Source: Acidimicrobiales bacterium (GTDB lineage Bacteria > Actinomycetota > Acidimicrobiia > Acidimicrobiales > Aldehydirespiratoraceae). Taken from it: DNA of 64,000 nucleotides. A program made the translations under genes and the position numbers. Of the stretch, positions 1-8,054 are shown piece by piece. Location: NCBI GenBank assembly GCA_029246685.1, contig JAQWMR010000001.1:271007-335006 (forward strand), given 5' to 3'. The notes beneath the pieces were generated by a model, which worked only from the letters and a program-made list of their open reading frames with translations, was not told the origin of the DNA and searched no databases. Positions within the stretch are counted from its first letter, which is position 1. Each line of letters begins with the position of its first letter.

Positions 1-1100
1 ATCAGACGATGGTCGAGGCGGTGCTGATGCACACGCACGGTCTCGGCGGTGACAGCGAGATCGGTCTGGTTGATCGTGCCGTCGGGGCCCAGCTCCTGGT
101 CGGGCCGCGTCGGGTGGTGCCGATTGTCGTCGCGGCCGAGACCGACGCAGCCGCCATCGAACAGGCGATCATTCGCCAGCGCAACGCGGAGACCCCACCG
201 TCGGAGTGGTCTGGGATGTTCGTCCGGGCCACGACGCGCGTCGACGGCGCGAACCTCGATCGCAACGAAGTGGCCGTGCTCGAGGGGATCGGTGACGGGT
301 TGACTGCGGTCGACGTCGTGGTCGGCACAAGCCTTCAGACGCGTGCGCTACGACGCCTCGTGACGCGCGGACTCATCCGAATGTGCGGATTCACGCCGAC
401 CGACGCGAGCCACGTGCTGGGCACACAAGACACACACGAGCCGGAGCTGGCCATCGCTGCTGCGGACCTCTTCGCGCAGCGTCGCGACCGCTACGGCAAC
501 CCGATCGCCGGCTCGGCGACCGAACTCGCCGAAGCGGTTGTCGAAGCGCTCACCCGACGTTCGGCCGAGGCACTGCTGGAAGCCGCACTCATTCGAGACG
601 GCCTCTCGGGCGACACAGTCCGGTCTGAACTGGTCGATGCCGCACTCGATCGCACCGCTGAGACCGCTCGGGCCGATATCGGCCTTGCTGTCCCGCTCGT
701 CGGCCTCGGTGCGCCTGCCGCGAACTACTACCCGGCAATCGCCGAGCTTCTCGGCACCGACATCGTTGTGCCGGAGCACGCCGACGTCGCGAACGCGATT
801 GGCGCGGTCGTCGGCAAGGTGCGCATCCGGCGCCAGGTCACCGTCACGGCCCCGCGGCGCGGCATCTTCCGTGTCCACGCCGGAGGCGATCCGGAGACGT
901 GCTACGAGAAGGACGACGCGCAGGCCCGCGCGTTCGAAGTGGCGACCGCGACCGTCCGCTCGGAGATGGTCGATGCCGGCGCGGCCGAGTGTGAGCTCGA
1001 GACGTTCTGGAGCGAGCGCTCCGCCGATGTGGAGGGCCGGGAGATGTTCGTCGAGGGCACGGCGACCGTGATCGGCAGCGGCCGACCGAAGCTCGATTGA
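1..1100 (+). CDS. Hydantoinase/oxoprolinase family protein, 3' part
   Basis: The reading frame is already open at the window edge (codons from base 3), so the gene begins upstream and about 365 C-terminal codons are visible. The first readable residues contain HTHGLGGDSEI, matching the metal/nucleotide-site region (GLGGDS) of hydantoinase A/oxoprolinase proteins. The PLVGLGAPA and PEHADVANAIGAVVG segments further on also fit that family. Family members are ATP-dependent amidohydrolases of hydantoins or 5-oxoproline, usually encoded with a HyuB partner, which is not visible here. The specific substrate cannot be read from this part. It ends 115 bases before the cupin gene on the same strand. 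Confidence 0.8.
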   Translation, partial: QTMVEAVLMHTHGLGGDSEIGLVDRAVGAQLLVGPRRVVPIVVAAETDAAAIEQAIIRQRNAETPPSEWSGMFVRATTRVDGANLDRNEVAVLEGIGDGLTAVDVVVGTSLQTRALRRLVTRGLIRMCGFTPTDASHVLGTQDTHEPELAIAAADLFAQRRDRYGNPIAGSATELAEAVVEALTRRSAEALLEAALIRDGLSGDTVRSELVDAALDRTAETARADIGLAVPLVGLGAPAANYYPAIAELLGTDIVVPEHADVANAIGAVVGKVRIRRQVTVTAPRRGIFRVHAGGDPETCYEKDDAQARAFEVATATVRSEMVDAGAAECELETFWSERSADVEGREMFVEGTATVIGSGRPKLD

Positions 1101-1221
1101 CCTGACGGCTACGGTCGCCGCGATGGCGACGGACGGTACTACGGCATCGACGTGGTGGGGGAGGGCAGGACCCCGCGGAACAGACGGGACATTCGACGAA
1201 CTATGAGGTACGAAGGTGAAC

Positions 1222-1572
1222 ATGGAACTCACTGTTCAACACGACGTCTTCACCACCGAGGACGAGGCGACTGCGCTTGCCGAAGCAGAGGGGCTCCACG
1301 CGGTTCCGGTCGATTTCGAGGTTGTCGAGCCGCATGAGCATTGGCACGACTTCGAGGCGGCCACGTACATCGTGTCCGGCGAACTCTCCATCACGGTCTC
1401 GGAAACCGGCGAGACGTGCACGCTCGTGCCCGGCAGTGTGATCACCGCGCCGGCCCGAATGTTGCACCGCGAGGCCTCCGACGGCTTCCGGGCGATCGTG
1501 GGGCTCATGCAGGAACCGAGCACCATCGAGCTGCCGGTCGGACGGCGCCCGGAGGATCTGCCCACATCGTGA
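1222..1572 (+). CDS. Small single-domain cupin protein
   Basis: This encodes 116 aa. A single conserved beta-barrel (cupin_2-like) is suggested by the PHEHWHDFEAATYIVSGELSI stretch around residues 36-56, with metal-ligand-type His residues, a Gly turn and then LVPGSVITAPARMLHRE as the second cupin motif with another His. Small cupins like this may bind a metal and act as isomerases, dioxygenases or sensors; the substrate is not readable. Start choice: ATG 1222 has AAGG five bases upstream; an in-frame GTG at 1216 preceded by GAGG is an alternative that adds two residues. The next gene begins 59 bases downstream on the same strand. Confidence 0.7.
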   Translation: MELTVQHDVFTTEDEATALAEAEGLHAVPVDFEVVEPHEHWHDFEAATYIVSGELSITVSETGETCTLVPGSVITAPARMLHREASDGFRAIVGLMQEPSTIELPVGRRPEDLPTS

Positions 1573-1631
1573 GCATCGACCCGGACCGTCTCGGCGGGGT
1601 CGCCTGACCCGAGCGGACGGGGGGCGCGCTC

Positions 1632-2312
1632 ATGGGTAAGGAGAAGCGCCGTCTGGTCCGCGAAGTCCTTCGAGGCCAGAGCGCATCGGTGGCGAGACGC
1701 ATCGCACTCATGCTCGGCCGCCGGCCCGACGGACCGATGGATGTTCCGACTTCACCGGACTCGGCGCTCGCGAAAGAGGCCGAGGAGGCAGCGGCGCAAC
1801 AGTCACCCGCTGTCGTCGGGCACTCGTATCGCACCTGGGCTTTCGGACGGGCGCTCGCCTCGATCGACGGCGAGTCGGTCGATGAGGAACTGTCCTACGT
1901 CGCCTCACTCCTGCACGACGCCGGTATCGAGCAGCCCGTCGAGAACGAGGACTTCACCATTCGCTCCGGTGACGCTGCCGTCGTTGCGTCGCATCGCGGC
2001 GATGACGGCGAGGCGTGCGTGCGCAACGCGATCGCCGCCCACGTCACGCCCGGGGCCTCGATCGCGGCCGACGGCGCCGAGGGCTTCTACACCCAGGCCG
2101 GCGCGGTGCTCGACCTCGGAGGGCTCCGGCTCAACGAGCTCAGCGCCGACCTCGTCGATGCCGTGAACGACGCCCACTCACGAGAGTCCGTGTTCCGGGA
2201 GTTCTCCTCGTTCATCAAGGCGGAGGCCAAGGCGGTACCGGACGGGCGTTTCGCGCTTCTGAAGAAGAGCGGATTCATCCTCGCCCTGCGGACATCGCCG
2301 CTTCCGAAGTAG
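1632..2312 (+). CDS. HD-domain phosphohydrolase-like protein
   Basis: This encodes 226 aa. The central part carries an HD-superfamily metal site: GHSYRTW around residue 63 supplies the first His, YVASLLHDAG around residue 93 supplies the paired His-Asp, and a later VVASHRGDDGE supplies another possible His ligand. HD proteins hydrolyse phosphate esters of nucleotides or related molecules; this one resembles stand-alone cytosolic members of unknown substrate. The N-terminal 50 residues are basic and then acidic and are not recognised. The gene is convergent with the SDR gene, with only five bases between stop codons and no obvious terminator hairpin. Confidence 0.7.
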   Translation: MGKEKRRLVREVLRGQSASVARRIALMLGRRPDGPMDVPTSPDSALAKEAEEAAAQQSPAVVGHSYRTWAFGRALASIDGESVDEELSYVASLLHDAGIEQPVENEDFTIRSGDAAVVASHRGDDGEACVRNAIAAHVTPGASIAADGAEGFYTQAGAVLDLGGLRLNELSADLVDAVNDAHSRESVFREFSSFIKAEAKAVPDGRFALLKKSGFILALRTSPLPK

Positions 2313-2317
2313 CGCAG

Positions 2318-3076
2318 CTAGAACGCGGTGTAGCCACCGTCCACACACACTTCCTGGCCGGTGTGGAACGTCTGGGACGGATCGGCGAGCCAGGCGCCGA
2401 CCTCACGGAACTCGCTCGGGTCGGCCCAGCGGCGAACGGGCGTGCGTTTGGTCGTCACGTCGCGGAATCGGTCGTTCGCATAGGGCGCGGCCGCGAGTTC
2501 GGTGATGGTCCAGCCGGGGAGCAGTGAGTTGACCCGGATCTGGTGGCGGGCCAGCTCGACGGCCAATGCTCGCATCAGGCCGTTCAGCGCGGTCTTCGAC
2601 GTGCCGTAGGCCTGATTGCCGGCGGCGCCGTGGATCGACGAGGTGGAGGAGATCGTCACCAGGCTGCCGCCCTCGCCCTGGTCGACGAGGTGGCGAGCGG
2701 CCTCGCGCAAGGTCGCGAATGCGCCATCGAGGTTGACCGACATCACGGTGCGCCAGTCGTCCATCGTGAGATCGAGGATCGACTTCGCGATGCCGCCGTG
2801 GCCCGCGTTGGCGAAGCAACCGTCGAGCCGCCCGAAGTCCTCCCGCGAGCGGTTCATCGTTTCGACGACGGCCTCCTCATCGGCCACGTCGCACACGTAG
2901 CTGCGCGCGGTGCCGCCGAGGGCCTCCAGGGCGGCGACGGCCTCGGTGTTCTTGGCTTCCTTGCGGCCCCAGATCGCCACCGAACCGCCGGCCAGCACGA
3001 TGCCCTCGGCCATGCCGAGGCCGATGCCGCCGTTACCACCCGTGATGACGAACACCTTGCCGCTGAGATCGACCAT
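2318..3076 (-). CDS. SDR family oxidoreductase
   Basis: This encodes 252 aa, a normal length for a classical short-chain dehydrogenase. It has the cofactor motif GGNGGIGLG near residue 13, the NAG motif (FANAGHG), the catalytic Ser in TISSTSS, and the YGTSK catalytic Tyr/Lys. The C-terminal HTGQEVCVDGGYTAF is typical of the family. It reduces or oxidises an unidentified alcohol/ketone with NAD(P)H in the cytosol. The ATG at 3074-3076 was chosen because the cofactor motif follows within ten residues, as is usual; the frame stays open upstream only by chance. It is divergent from the quinone reductase gene with 27 bases between starts, so both promoters must be packed tightly. Confidence 0.85.
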   Translation of the reverse strand: MVDLSGKVFVITGGNGGIGLGMAEGIVLAGGSVAIWGRKEAKNTEAVAALEALGGTARSYVCDVADEEAVVETMNRSREDFGRLDGCFANAGHGGIAKSILDLTMDDWRTVMSVNLDGAFATLREAARHLVDQGEGGSLVTISSTSSIHGAAGNQAYGTSKTALNGLMRALAVELARHQIRVNSLLPGWTITELAAAPYANDRFRDVTTKRTPVRRWADPSEFREVGAWLADPSQTFHTGQEVCVDGGYTAF

Positions 3077-3103
3077 GACCGAACTGTAGAGGAGACTCCT
3101 GGC

Positions 3104-4090
3104 ATGCGTGCATGGTGTGTGACAGGAACCGGTGAGCCCGTCGACGTGCTCGAACTGCGGGAGATCGATCCTCCCGAGCCAGGCCCCGGCATGGTGCGAC
3201 TCCGGGTGGACGCCGCAGCCGTTGGCTTCCCGGACGTCCTGATGTGTGGAGGGTCGTACCTCTTCACACCGGAGCTGCCCTTCACGCCGGGCCAGGAGGT
3301 CGTCGGCACGGTCGACGCGGTCGGCGACGGGGTGGACGGGGCACTCGTCGGCACGCGCCAGATGGGCGTGACGGCGTTCTACCTGGGTGCGGGCGGCTTC
3401 GCGGAGTTCTGCCTCGCCGCGGCCAACACGATCTTCCCCGCTCCGCCGGAGTTCGATGACGTCACCGCCGCCGGCTTCCACATTCCCTACGTGACCGCCT
3501 GGAACGGTCTCGTCGATCGTGCCGCTCTGCAGCCGGAAGAGACCCTCGTGGTGCTGGGCGCCGCAGGCGGAAGCGGGTCGGCCGCGGTCCTGTTGGGCGC
3601 AAGCCTCGGAGCTCGCGTCGTCGCGGTCGCGGGTGGCGCCGAGAAGGCCGCGTTCTGCCGAGCGCTCGGTGCCGACGATGTGATCGACCACCGCGAGACG
3701 CCCGATGTGGCGGCGGCGATCAGCGAGCTGACGGGCGGCGCGGGGGCTGACGCCATCTTCGATCCCGTTGGCGGCGAGAGCGCGGAGTCTGTGGCCGCGG
3801 CGATGGCCAACCACGGTCGGTTCATGCTCGTTGGCTTCGCCTCGGGCCGCTGGCCGCAGCTCGACCCACGAAGGCTGGTCACCGGCAACTTCTCCGCCAT
3901 GGGCGTCTATGCGGGTGCCTACGCCCGGCCCCACGTCGAGGGAATCTACGAGCAGCTCGCGGCTCGGCGCGCAGTCGGGAATCTGCGCTCGATCCCAACG
4001 CAAACCTTCGCGTTCTCGGATGTGCCGCTGGCGTTGACGTCGCTCGCGGACCGCTCGGCTCTCGGGAAGACCGTCGTCGTCAGCGGCTGA
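3104..4090 (+). CDS. Quinone oxidoreductase-like MDR family protein
   Basis: This encodes 328 aa of the zinc-free medium-chain dehydrogenase type. The N-terminal GroES-like half includes GFPDVLMCGGSY and FTPGQEVVGTVDAVG; the Rossmann half includes VVLGAAGGSGSAAV, a nucleotide-binding glycine motif variant, and the FDPVGGE segment common in NADPH:quinone reductases. No zinc-ligand Cys cluster is visible. It likely transfers hydride from NADPH to a quinone or enone. ATG 3104 has GGAG upstream. The 3' end overlaps the solute-binding lipoprotein gene by 11 bases in convergent orientation. Confidence 0.85.
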   Translation: MRAWCVTGTGEPVDVLELREIDPPEPGPGMVRLRVDAAAVGFPDVLMCGGSYLFTPELPFTPGQEVVGTVDAVGDGVDGALVGTRQMGVTAFYLGAGGFAEFCLAAANTIFPAPPEFDDVTAAGFHIPYVTAWNGLVDRAALQPEETLVVLGAAGGSGSAAVLLGASLGARVVAVAGGAEKAAFCRALGADDVIDHRETPDVAAAISELTGGAGADAIFDPVGGESAESVAAAMANHGRFMLVGFASGRWPQLDPRRLVTGNFSAMGVYAGAYARPHVEGIYEQLAARRAVGNLRSIPTQTFAFSDVPLALTSLADRSALGKTVVVSG

Positions 4091-5483
4091 CGACGATCGG
4101 GTCGCTGACCACCTGAATCGAATCCGTCGTGGCGTCGTACTCCTGGATGTAGAACTCGTCGAGTCCGTCCCACTTGTCGTCGCTTCGGAACGATCCTTGT
4201 CCGTAGCCATAGAGGTCGAACGGTCCAAGCTCGTCGAGCGCTGCCTTGAACGTGGTGTTGTTCAGCTCGGTGCCGGCGATCACGGCGAGGGCCACGAAGA
4301 GTCGAGTTTGATCGCAGGCGATCATGACCGGGTTGATCCAGTTCGGCTGCCCAGTCGCCTGCTGGTCGCCACTCGGCAGGAACGACAGTTCCTCCGCGAG
4401 CTCCGGGTGCGCCTCGCGGACCGGATCCATGCAGTTCGTGCTGAAGTCTGCGTCGTCGAAGATCGCCTGCTCGTTGATCTCGCCGACCCCGACCGCGCCG
4501 GCCATGACCGAGCGGTCGGGTTGCGCGTCAACCGTCGCGCCGAGGTTCTTGTGGGCGGTCTGGGGCTCGAAGCCGATCTCGGCCCAGAACGTGGGAAGGT
4601 TGCCGCCGCCCTGGAGCTCGAAGACGAAATCCACGCCGTCGGTCTTCCATGCCTCGCCGATCAACTCGGCCTCGTTTCGGTACGCAACCTGGTCGGCCTG
4701 GGATTCGGTTGTGACGCGAAGCGACGAACCGCCGAATCCGAGGTCATCGAGAACGTCCTGAAGCAGTTCGCCCTCCGCCACGCTGTCCTCTCCGGTGATG
4801 ATGCCAATCGTCTTGCCATCGAGTCGACCGTCGCCCGCGAGCGTTCGCGCCATGATCGCGGTCTTGGCTTCGTCGACCGCATTGAGCTGCAGCCACAGGG
4901 TTTCGCCCGACCGCTCCTGGAGGGTGCTGGTCTGGAAGGAGCGGGTCATGACCATGGTGTCGCTCAGTTCGGTGAGGCAGAGGTTGCTGTCACCGAGCAG
5001 GCCGTAGAGGACGATGAACACTTCGTGGTCGCCGACGAACTCTTCACACGCGACGTCTTGCGTTTCCGGTCGAATGAAGTCGAAGCCCACATAGACCGGC
5101 TCGATCTGGCGCCCGAGAATGCCGCCCGCGGCGTTGACCTGGTCGAAGAAGACCTGGAACGCCACGTCGGCGTCGCCCTGGTAGTTGCCGATGCCTGCCG
5201 CCTGCAGTGCGTCGAAGTCGGGCACCGCCACGCCGACCTTGATCGATGTCTCGGTCACACCCGTCCCCACGTCGAGCGGCTCCGGTTCGTCGACGGGCTC
5301 GTCTACCGGCTCGTCAACCGGATCGTCATCCATGGGCTCATCGATGGGGTCGTCATCCGTCGGCTCCGGGTCCGGTGTGGACGATTCGCCCGATGCGGCC
5401 GGCTCGCCGCCATCGTCCCCACACGCGCTGGCCACGAGGGCCAACGCCAGCAGCACTATCCAGAGACGTAGGAAAACCTTCAT
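4080..5483 (-). CDS. ABC transporter substrate-binding lipoprotein (branched-chain amino-acid type)
   Basis: This encodes 467 aa. It starts with a signal peptide (MKVFLRLWIVLLALALVASAC) ending in a lipobox, so the mature protein should be lipid-anchored at Cys21. A proline/aspartate/glutamate linker of about 50 residues with repeated DEPVDEP units precedes a type-1 periplasmic-binding fold beginning ETSIKVGVAVPD. The fold resembles receptors for branched-chain amino acids, amides or urea (Peripla_BP_6). No permease or ATPase gene is adjacent, so it is an orphan receptor here. ATG 5481-5483 is chosen for the signal peptide and an AAAGGGG ribosome site. The ligand is unknown; a place beside glycan genes does not prove a sugar ligand. 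Confidence 0.85.
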   Translation of the reverse strand: MKVFLRLWIVLLALALVASACGDDGGEPAASGESSTPDPEPTDDDPIDEPMDDDPVDEPVDEPVDEPEPLDVGTGVTETSIKVGVAVPDFDALQAAGIGNYQGDADVAFQVFFDQVNAAGGILGRQIEPVYVGFDFIRPETQDVACEEFVGDHEVFIVLYGLLGDSNLCLTELSDTMVMTRSFQTSTLQERSGETLWLQLNAVDEAKTAIMARTLAGDGRLDGKTIGIITGEDSVAEGELLQDVLDDLGFGGSSLRVTTESQADQVAYRNEAELIGEAWKTDGVDFVFELQGGGNLPTFWAEIGFEPQTAHKNLGATVDAQPDRSVMAGAVGVGEINEQAIFDDADFSTNCMDPVREAHPELAEELSFLPSGDQQATGQPNWINPVMIACDQTRLFVALAVIAGTELNNTTFKAALDELGPFDLYGYGQGSFRSDDKWDGLDEFYIQEYDATTDSIQVVSDPIVVSR

Positions 5484-5548
5484 CGTGAGACCCCTTTGCG
5501 ACGCCGTCATCCTTGCATATCGGTGGCTCGAGCGCTTAGAGAAGGGCC

Positions 5549-6751
5549 ATGCCGGGAGACCTCTACTACGACCCGTTCGACTTCGGCATCGACATTCGAG
5601 CGCACGAGGTGTGGCGGCGCATGCGCGAGGAGGCCCCCCTCTACCGCAACGACAAGCACAACTTCTACGCGCTGACTCGCTACGACGACGTGCTCGCTTG
5701 CCTGCTCGATCCGGAGACCTACATCTCCAGCTATGGCACCACGTTGGACCTGATGAGCGACGAGGTGTTCCCGCTCCCGATGTTCATCTTCCGGGATCCG
5801 CCGGAACACACACTGCTACGCAAGCTCGTCAGCCGCGCCTTCACTCCGCGCAAGATCGATGGCCTGGAGACACGAATCGAGCGAGTGTGCGCAGGGCTGC
5901 TCGATCCACTCGATGGCATGTCGACGTTCGACTTCGTCGAGCGATTCTCGTCCCTGGTCCCGCCCACGGTGATCCTTGCCCTACTCGGATTCCCGGAGGG
6001 AATGGAGAGCGAAATGCGTGCGTCGGTCGACAACACGATGGCGATCGACGAGACGACCGCCGCGACCGGGAGCCGCTCGGTGATCGAGGGCGAGAACATC
6101 GGCAGTGTCGTCTTCGAGCTCATTCCTGAGCTCTGTGCGGAGCGCCGCGCCGAGCCGGCCGACGACCTCATCACGGTGCTCGCCACCCACGAGCGCGAGC
6201 TCGAGGACGGCTCCACCCGGCCACTTACCGACGACGAGATCATGGGCTATGTCGCGCTCATCGCGGGCGCCGGAAGCGAGACCGTTGCCCGCATGTTGGC
6301 GTGGGGCGTCGTGCTGCTCGCAGACCATCCGGAGCAGCTGCGGGAGCTCGGGGCAAACGAGGGGCTGATCCCGAACGCGATCGAGGAGATCCTCCGGTAC
6401 GAGGCGCCGTCGCCGGTCCAGGGGCGCCGGGTGACGAACGACGTCGAACTCCACGGCGAGACGGTGCCGGCGGGAGCGAACGTGTTGCTCATCAACGGCA
6501 GCGGCAACCGCGATGAGCGTCACTTCCCCGACGCCGACCGGTTCGACATCCATCGCGACATCGATCGCCATCTCTCGTTCGGCTACGGAGCCCACTTCTG
6601 CATCGGCGGCGCGCTCGCTCGTCTCGAAGGCCGGATCGGGCTCGAGCAAATGGTTCGCCGGTTCGGTACGTGGGACGTGGACCACGAGGCGCTCGACTGG
6701 GTCCACACCTCCACGGTGCGGGGCTACAAGTCCGTGCCGCTCACGGTGTGA
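5549..6751 (+). CDS. Cytochrome P450
   Basis: This encodes 400 aa, the normal size for a soluble bacterial P450. The heme-thiolate loop is FGYGAHFCIGGALAR with Cys351, the ExxR motif is EILR at about 280-283, and the I-helix oxygen-activation motif is AGAGSET at about 239-245. It inserts one oxygen atom into an organic substrate using electrons from a ferredoxin/reductase, neither of which is encoded next to it. It is divergent from the binding-protein gene and convergent with the last sulfatase gene (11-base overlap). Known family members in marine glycan loci demethylate methylated galactose, but the sequence here does not decide between that and a steroid, lipid or terpene substrate. Confidence 0.92.
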   Translation: MPGDLYYDPFDFGIDIRAHEVWRRMREEAPLYRNDKHNFYALTRYDDVLACLLDPETYISSYGTTLDLMSDEVFPLPMFIFRDPPEHTLLRKLVSRAFTPRKIDGLETRIERVCAGLLDPLDGMSTFDFVERFSSLVPPTVILALLGFPEGMESEMRASVDNTMAIDETTAATGSRSVIEGENIGSVVFELIPELCAERRAEPADDLITVLATHERELEDGSTRPLTDDEIMGYVALIAGAGSETVARMLAWGVVLLADHPEQLRELGANEGLIPNAIEEILRYEAPSPVQGRRVTNDVELHGETVPAGANVLLINGSGNRDERHFPDADRFDIHRDIDRHLSFGYGAHFCIGGALARLEGRIGLEQMVRRFGTWDVDHEALDWVHTSTVRGYKSVPLTV

Positions 6752-8054
6752 CGCCGACGTCGATCTTCCATTCGCGGACGAGCTCCCCGAGCCGGGCAAC
6801 CTCGTCTGGGTGATCGGCGGCGACGTCGTTTTGTTCGTACGGGTCGTCGCCGAGGTGATGGAGCGCGATCGTGTCGTCCGAGCCGTGAGCGGCGACGTAC
6901 TTCCACGCGCCGTTGCGGACCATCGTGTAGCCGCGGTCCATGCCGGTGGCTTCCGCGAACACCGGATGGTGTTCGCCGGCTGATCCGTCGTCGAGCATCG
7001 GCACGATCGAACCGCCCGGCAGCGCGGGCTCGGCGTCCGCGCCGATCCAGTCGAGCACCGTCGGCCAGATGTCGACACCGGCGGCGACCGGGGTTGCGAT
7101 CCGCGTGCCCGTCGGTGAACCAGGGCTGCGCACCAGGAACGGGACCCGAACGGACTCTTCCTGCCACACGTACTTGTTCATCCGGCCGTGACTGCCACCC
7201 ATCTCGCCGTGATCGCTCGTGAAGATGACGAGCGTGTCGTCCGCTCGGCCGAGCTCCTGCAACTCGGCGAGGAGGCGGCCGACCTCGTGATCGAGCTGGG
7301 TGACCATCGCGGCGTAGAACTGCCAGAAGTCCTCGATCGAGGCGCCGTAGCGGGCGAAGTTGGGGTCTCCCTCGAAGGGTTGGGGGCTCGGCGGGCTGTA
7401 CGTCCGAGTGAAGACCTGGTCCGGTTGGGTGACGTTCGGCCGCAGCGTGATGTCGGCGCCGGCATACATCGCTTCGTACTCGGCGAGCGGCTCGAGCGGG
7501 TAGTGCGGGCTGAGGAAGCTGACGAACAATCCGAAGTCCCGGTCGGCCGGGATCTCCCGTAGCCGTTCGATCGCGATGTCGGCGGTGGCCACGGTGCGAT
7601 GCCCGCCCACGAACTCGCGACAGGCACCGTCCTCGTCCCAGAAGCGGATGCCCTCCCGGTAGCTGTTGTAGCTCTGATACCCGTTGAACCGCTCGAACCC
7701 GCAGCGCTGTTCAGGGAGCACGGCCATGTCGAAGAACTCGTACAGGTGCCACTTGCCGACGTAGCTGGTCCAGAGGCCCGCCTCGCTCAGCGCGTCCGCC
7801 AGGAAACGGGTCCCGAGATCGGGACCCATGCCGAAGTTCGTGACGCCGGAGTCCGACGCATAGCGGCCCGTGTTGAGAACGCCGCGGTACTGGGTGCACA
7901 CGGGGAACTCGACGTAGGCGTCCGTGAAAACGGTGCCGGTACCGGCGAGCGCGTCCAGGTTTGGCGTGGCGATGTCCGGATGGCCCATGCAGCCGAGCGC
8001 CCAGGCCTGGAGTTGGTCGGCCAGGATGAAGAGGACGTTGCGGCGCTCGGTCAT
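6741..8054 (-). CDS. Sulfatase family protein with atypical active-site motif
   Basis: This encodes 437 aa of the alkaline-phosphatase/sulfatase fold. The N-terminal metal motif is LFILADQLQ, and TSDHGEMGG plus the KYVWQEESVRVPF region supply later metal and sulfate ligands. At the formylglycine position the sequence is CTQYRGVLNTG with Cys53: the Cys, Arg and LxTG are kept, but the Pro and small residue of the usual CxPxR are Gln and Tyr. It is the last gene of the minus-strand operon and overlaps its neighbour by four bases (ATGA), implying translational coupling. It would cleave a sulfate ester, or a phosphate/phosphonate ester if the altered motif has changed its chemistry. No secretion signal is evident. 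Confidence 0.88.
   Translation of the reverse strand: MTERRNVLFILADQLQAWALGCMGHPDIATPNLDALAGTGTVFTDAYVEFPVCTQYRGVLNTGRYASDSGVTNFGMGPDLGTRFLADALSEAGLWTSYVGKWHLYEFFDMAVLPEQRCGFERFNGYQSYNSYREGIRFWDEDGACREFVGGHRTVATADIAIERLREIPADRDFGLFVSFLSPHYPLEPLAEYEAMYAGADITLRPNVTQPDQVFTRTYSPPSPQPFEGDPNFARYGASIEDFWQFYAAMVTQLDHEVGRLLAELQELGRADDTLVIFTSDHGEMGGSHGRMNKYVWQEESVRVPFLVRSPGSPTGTRIATPVAAGVDIWPTVLDWIGADAEPALPGGSIVPMLDDGSAGEHHPVFAEATGMDRGYTMVRNGAWKYVAAHGSDDTIALHHLGDDPYEQNDVAADHPDEVARLGELVREWKIDVGVTP

Noticed and set aside
5280..5345. Minisatellite-like repeats
   Set aside because: The repeats are codons of the acidic linker in the binding-protein gene and stay in frame.
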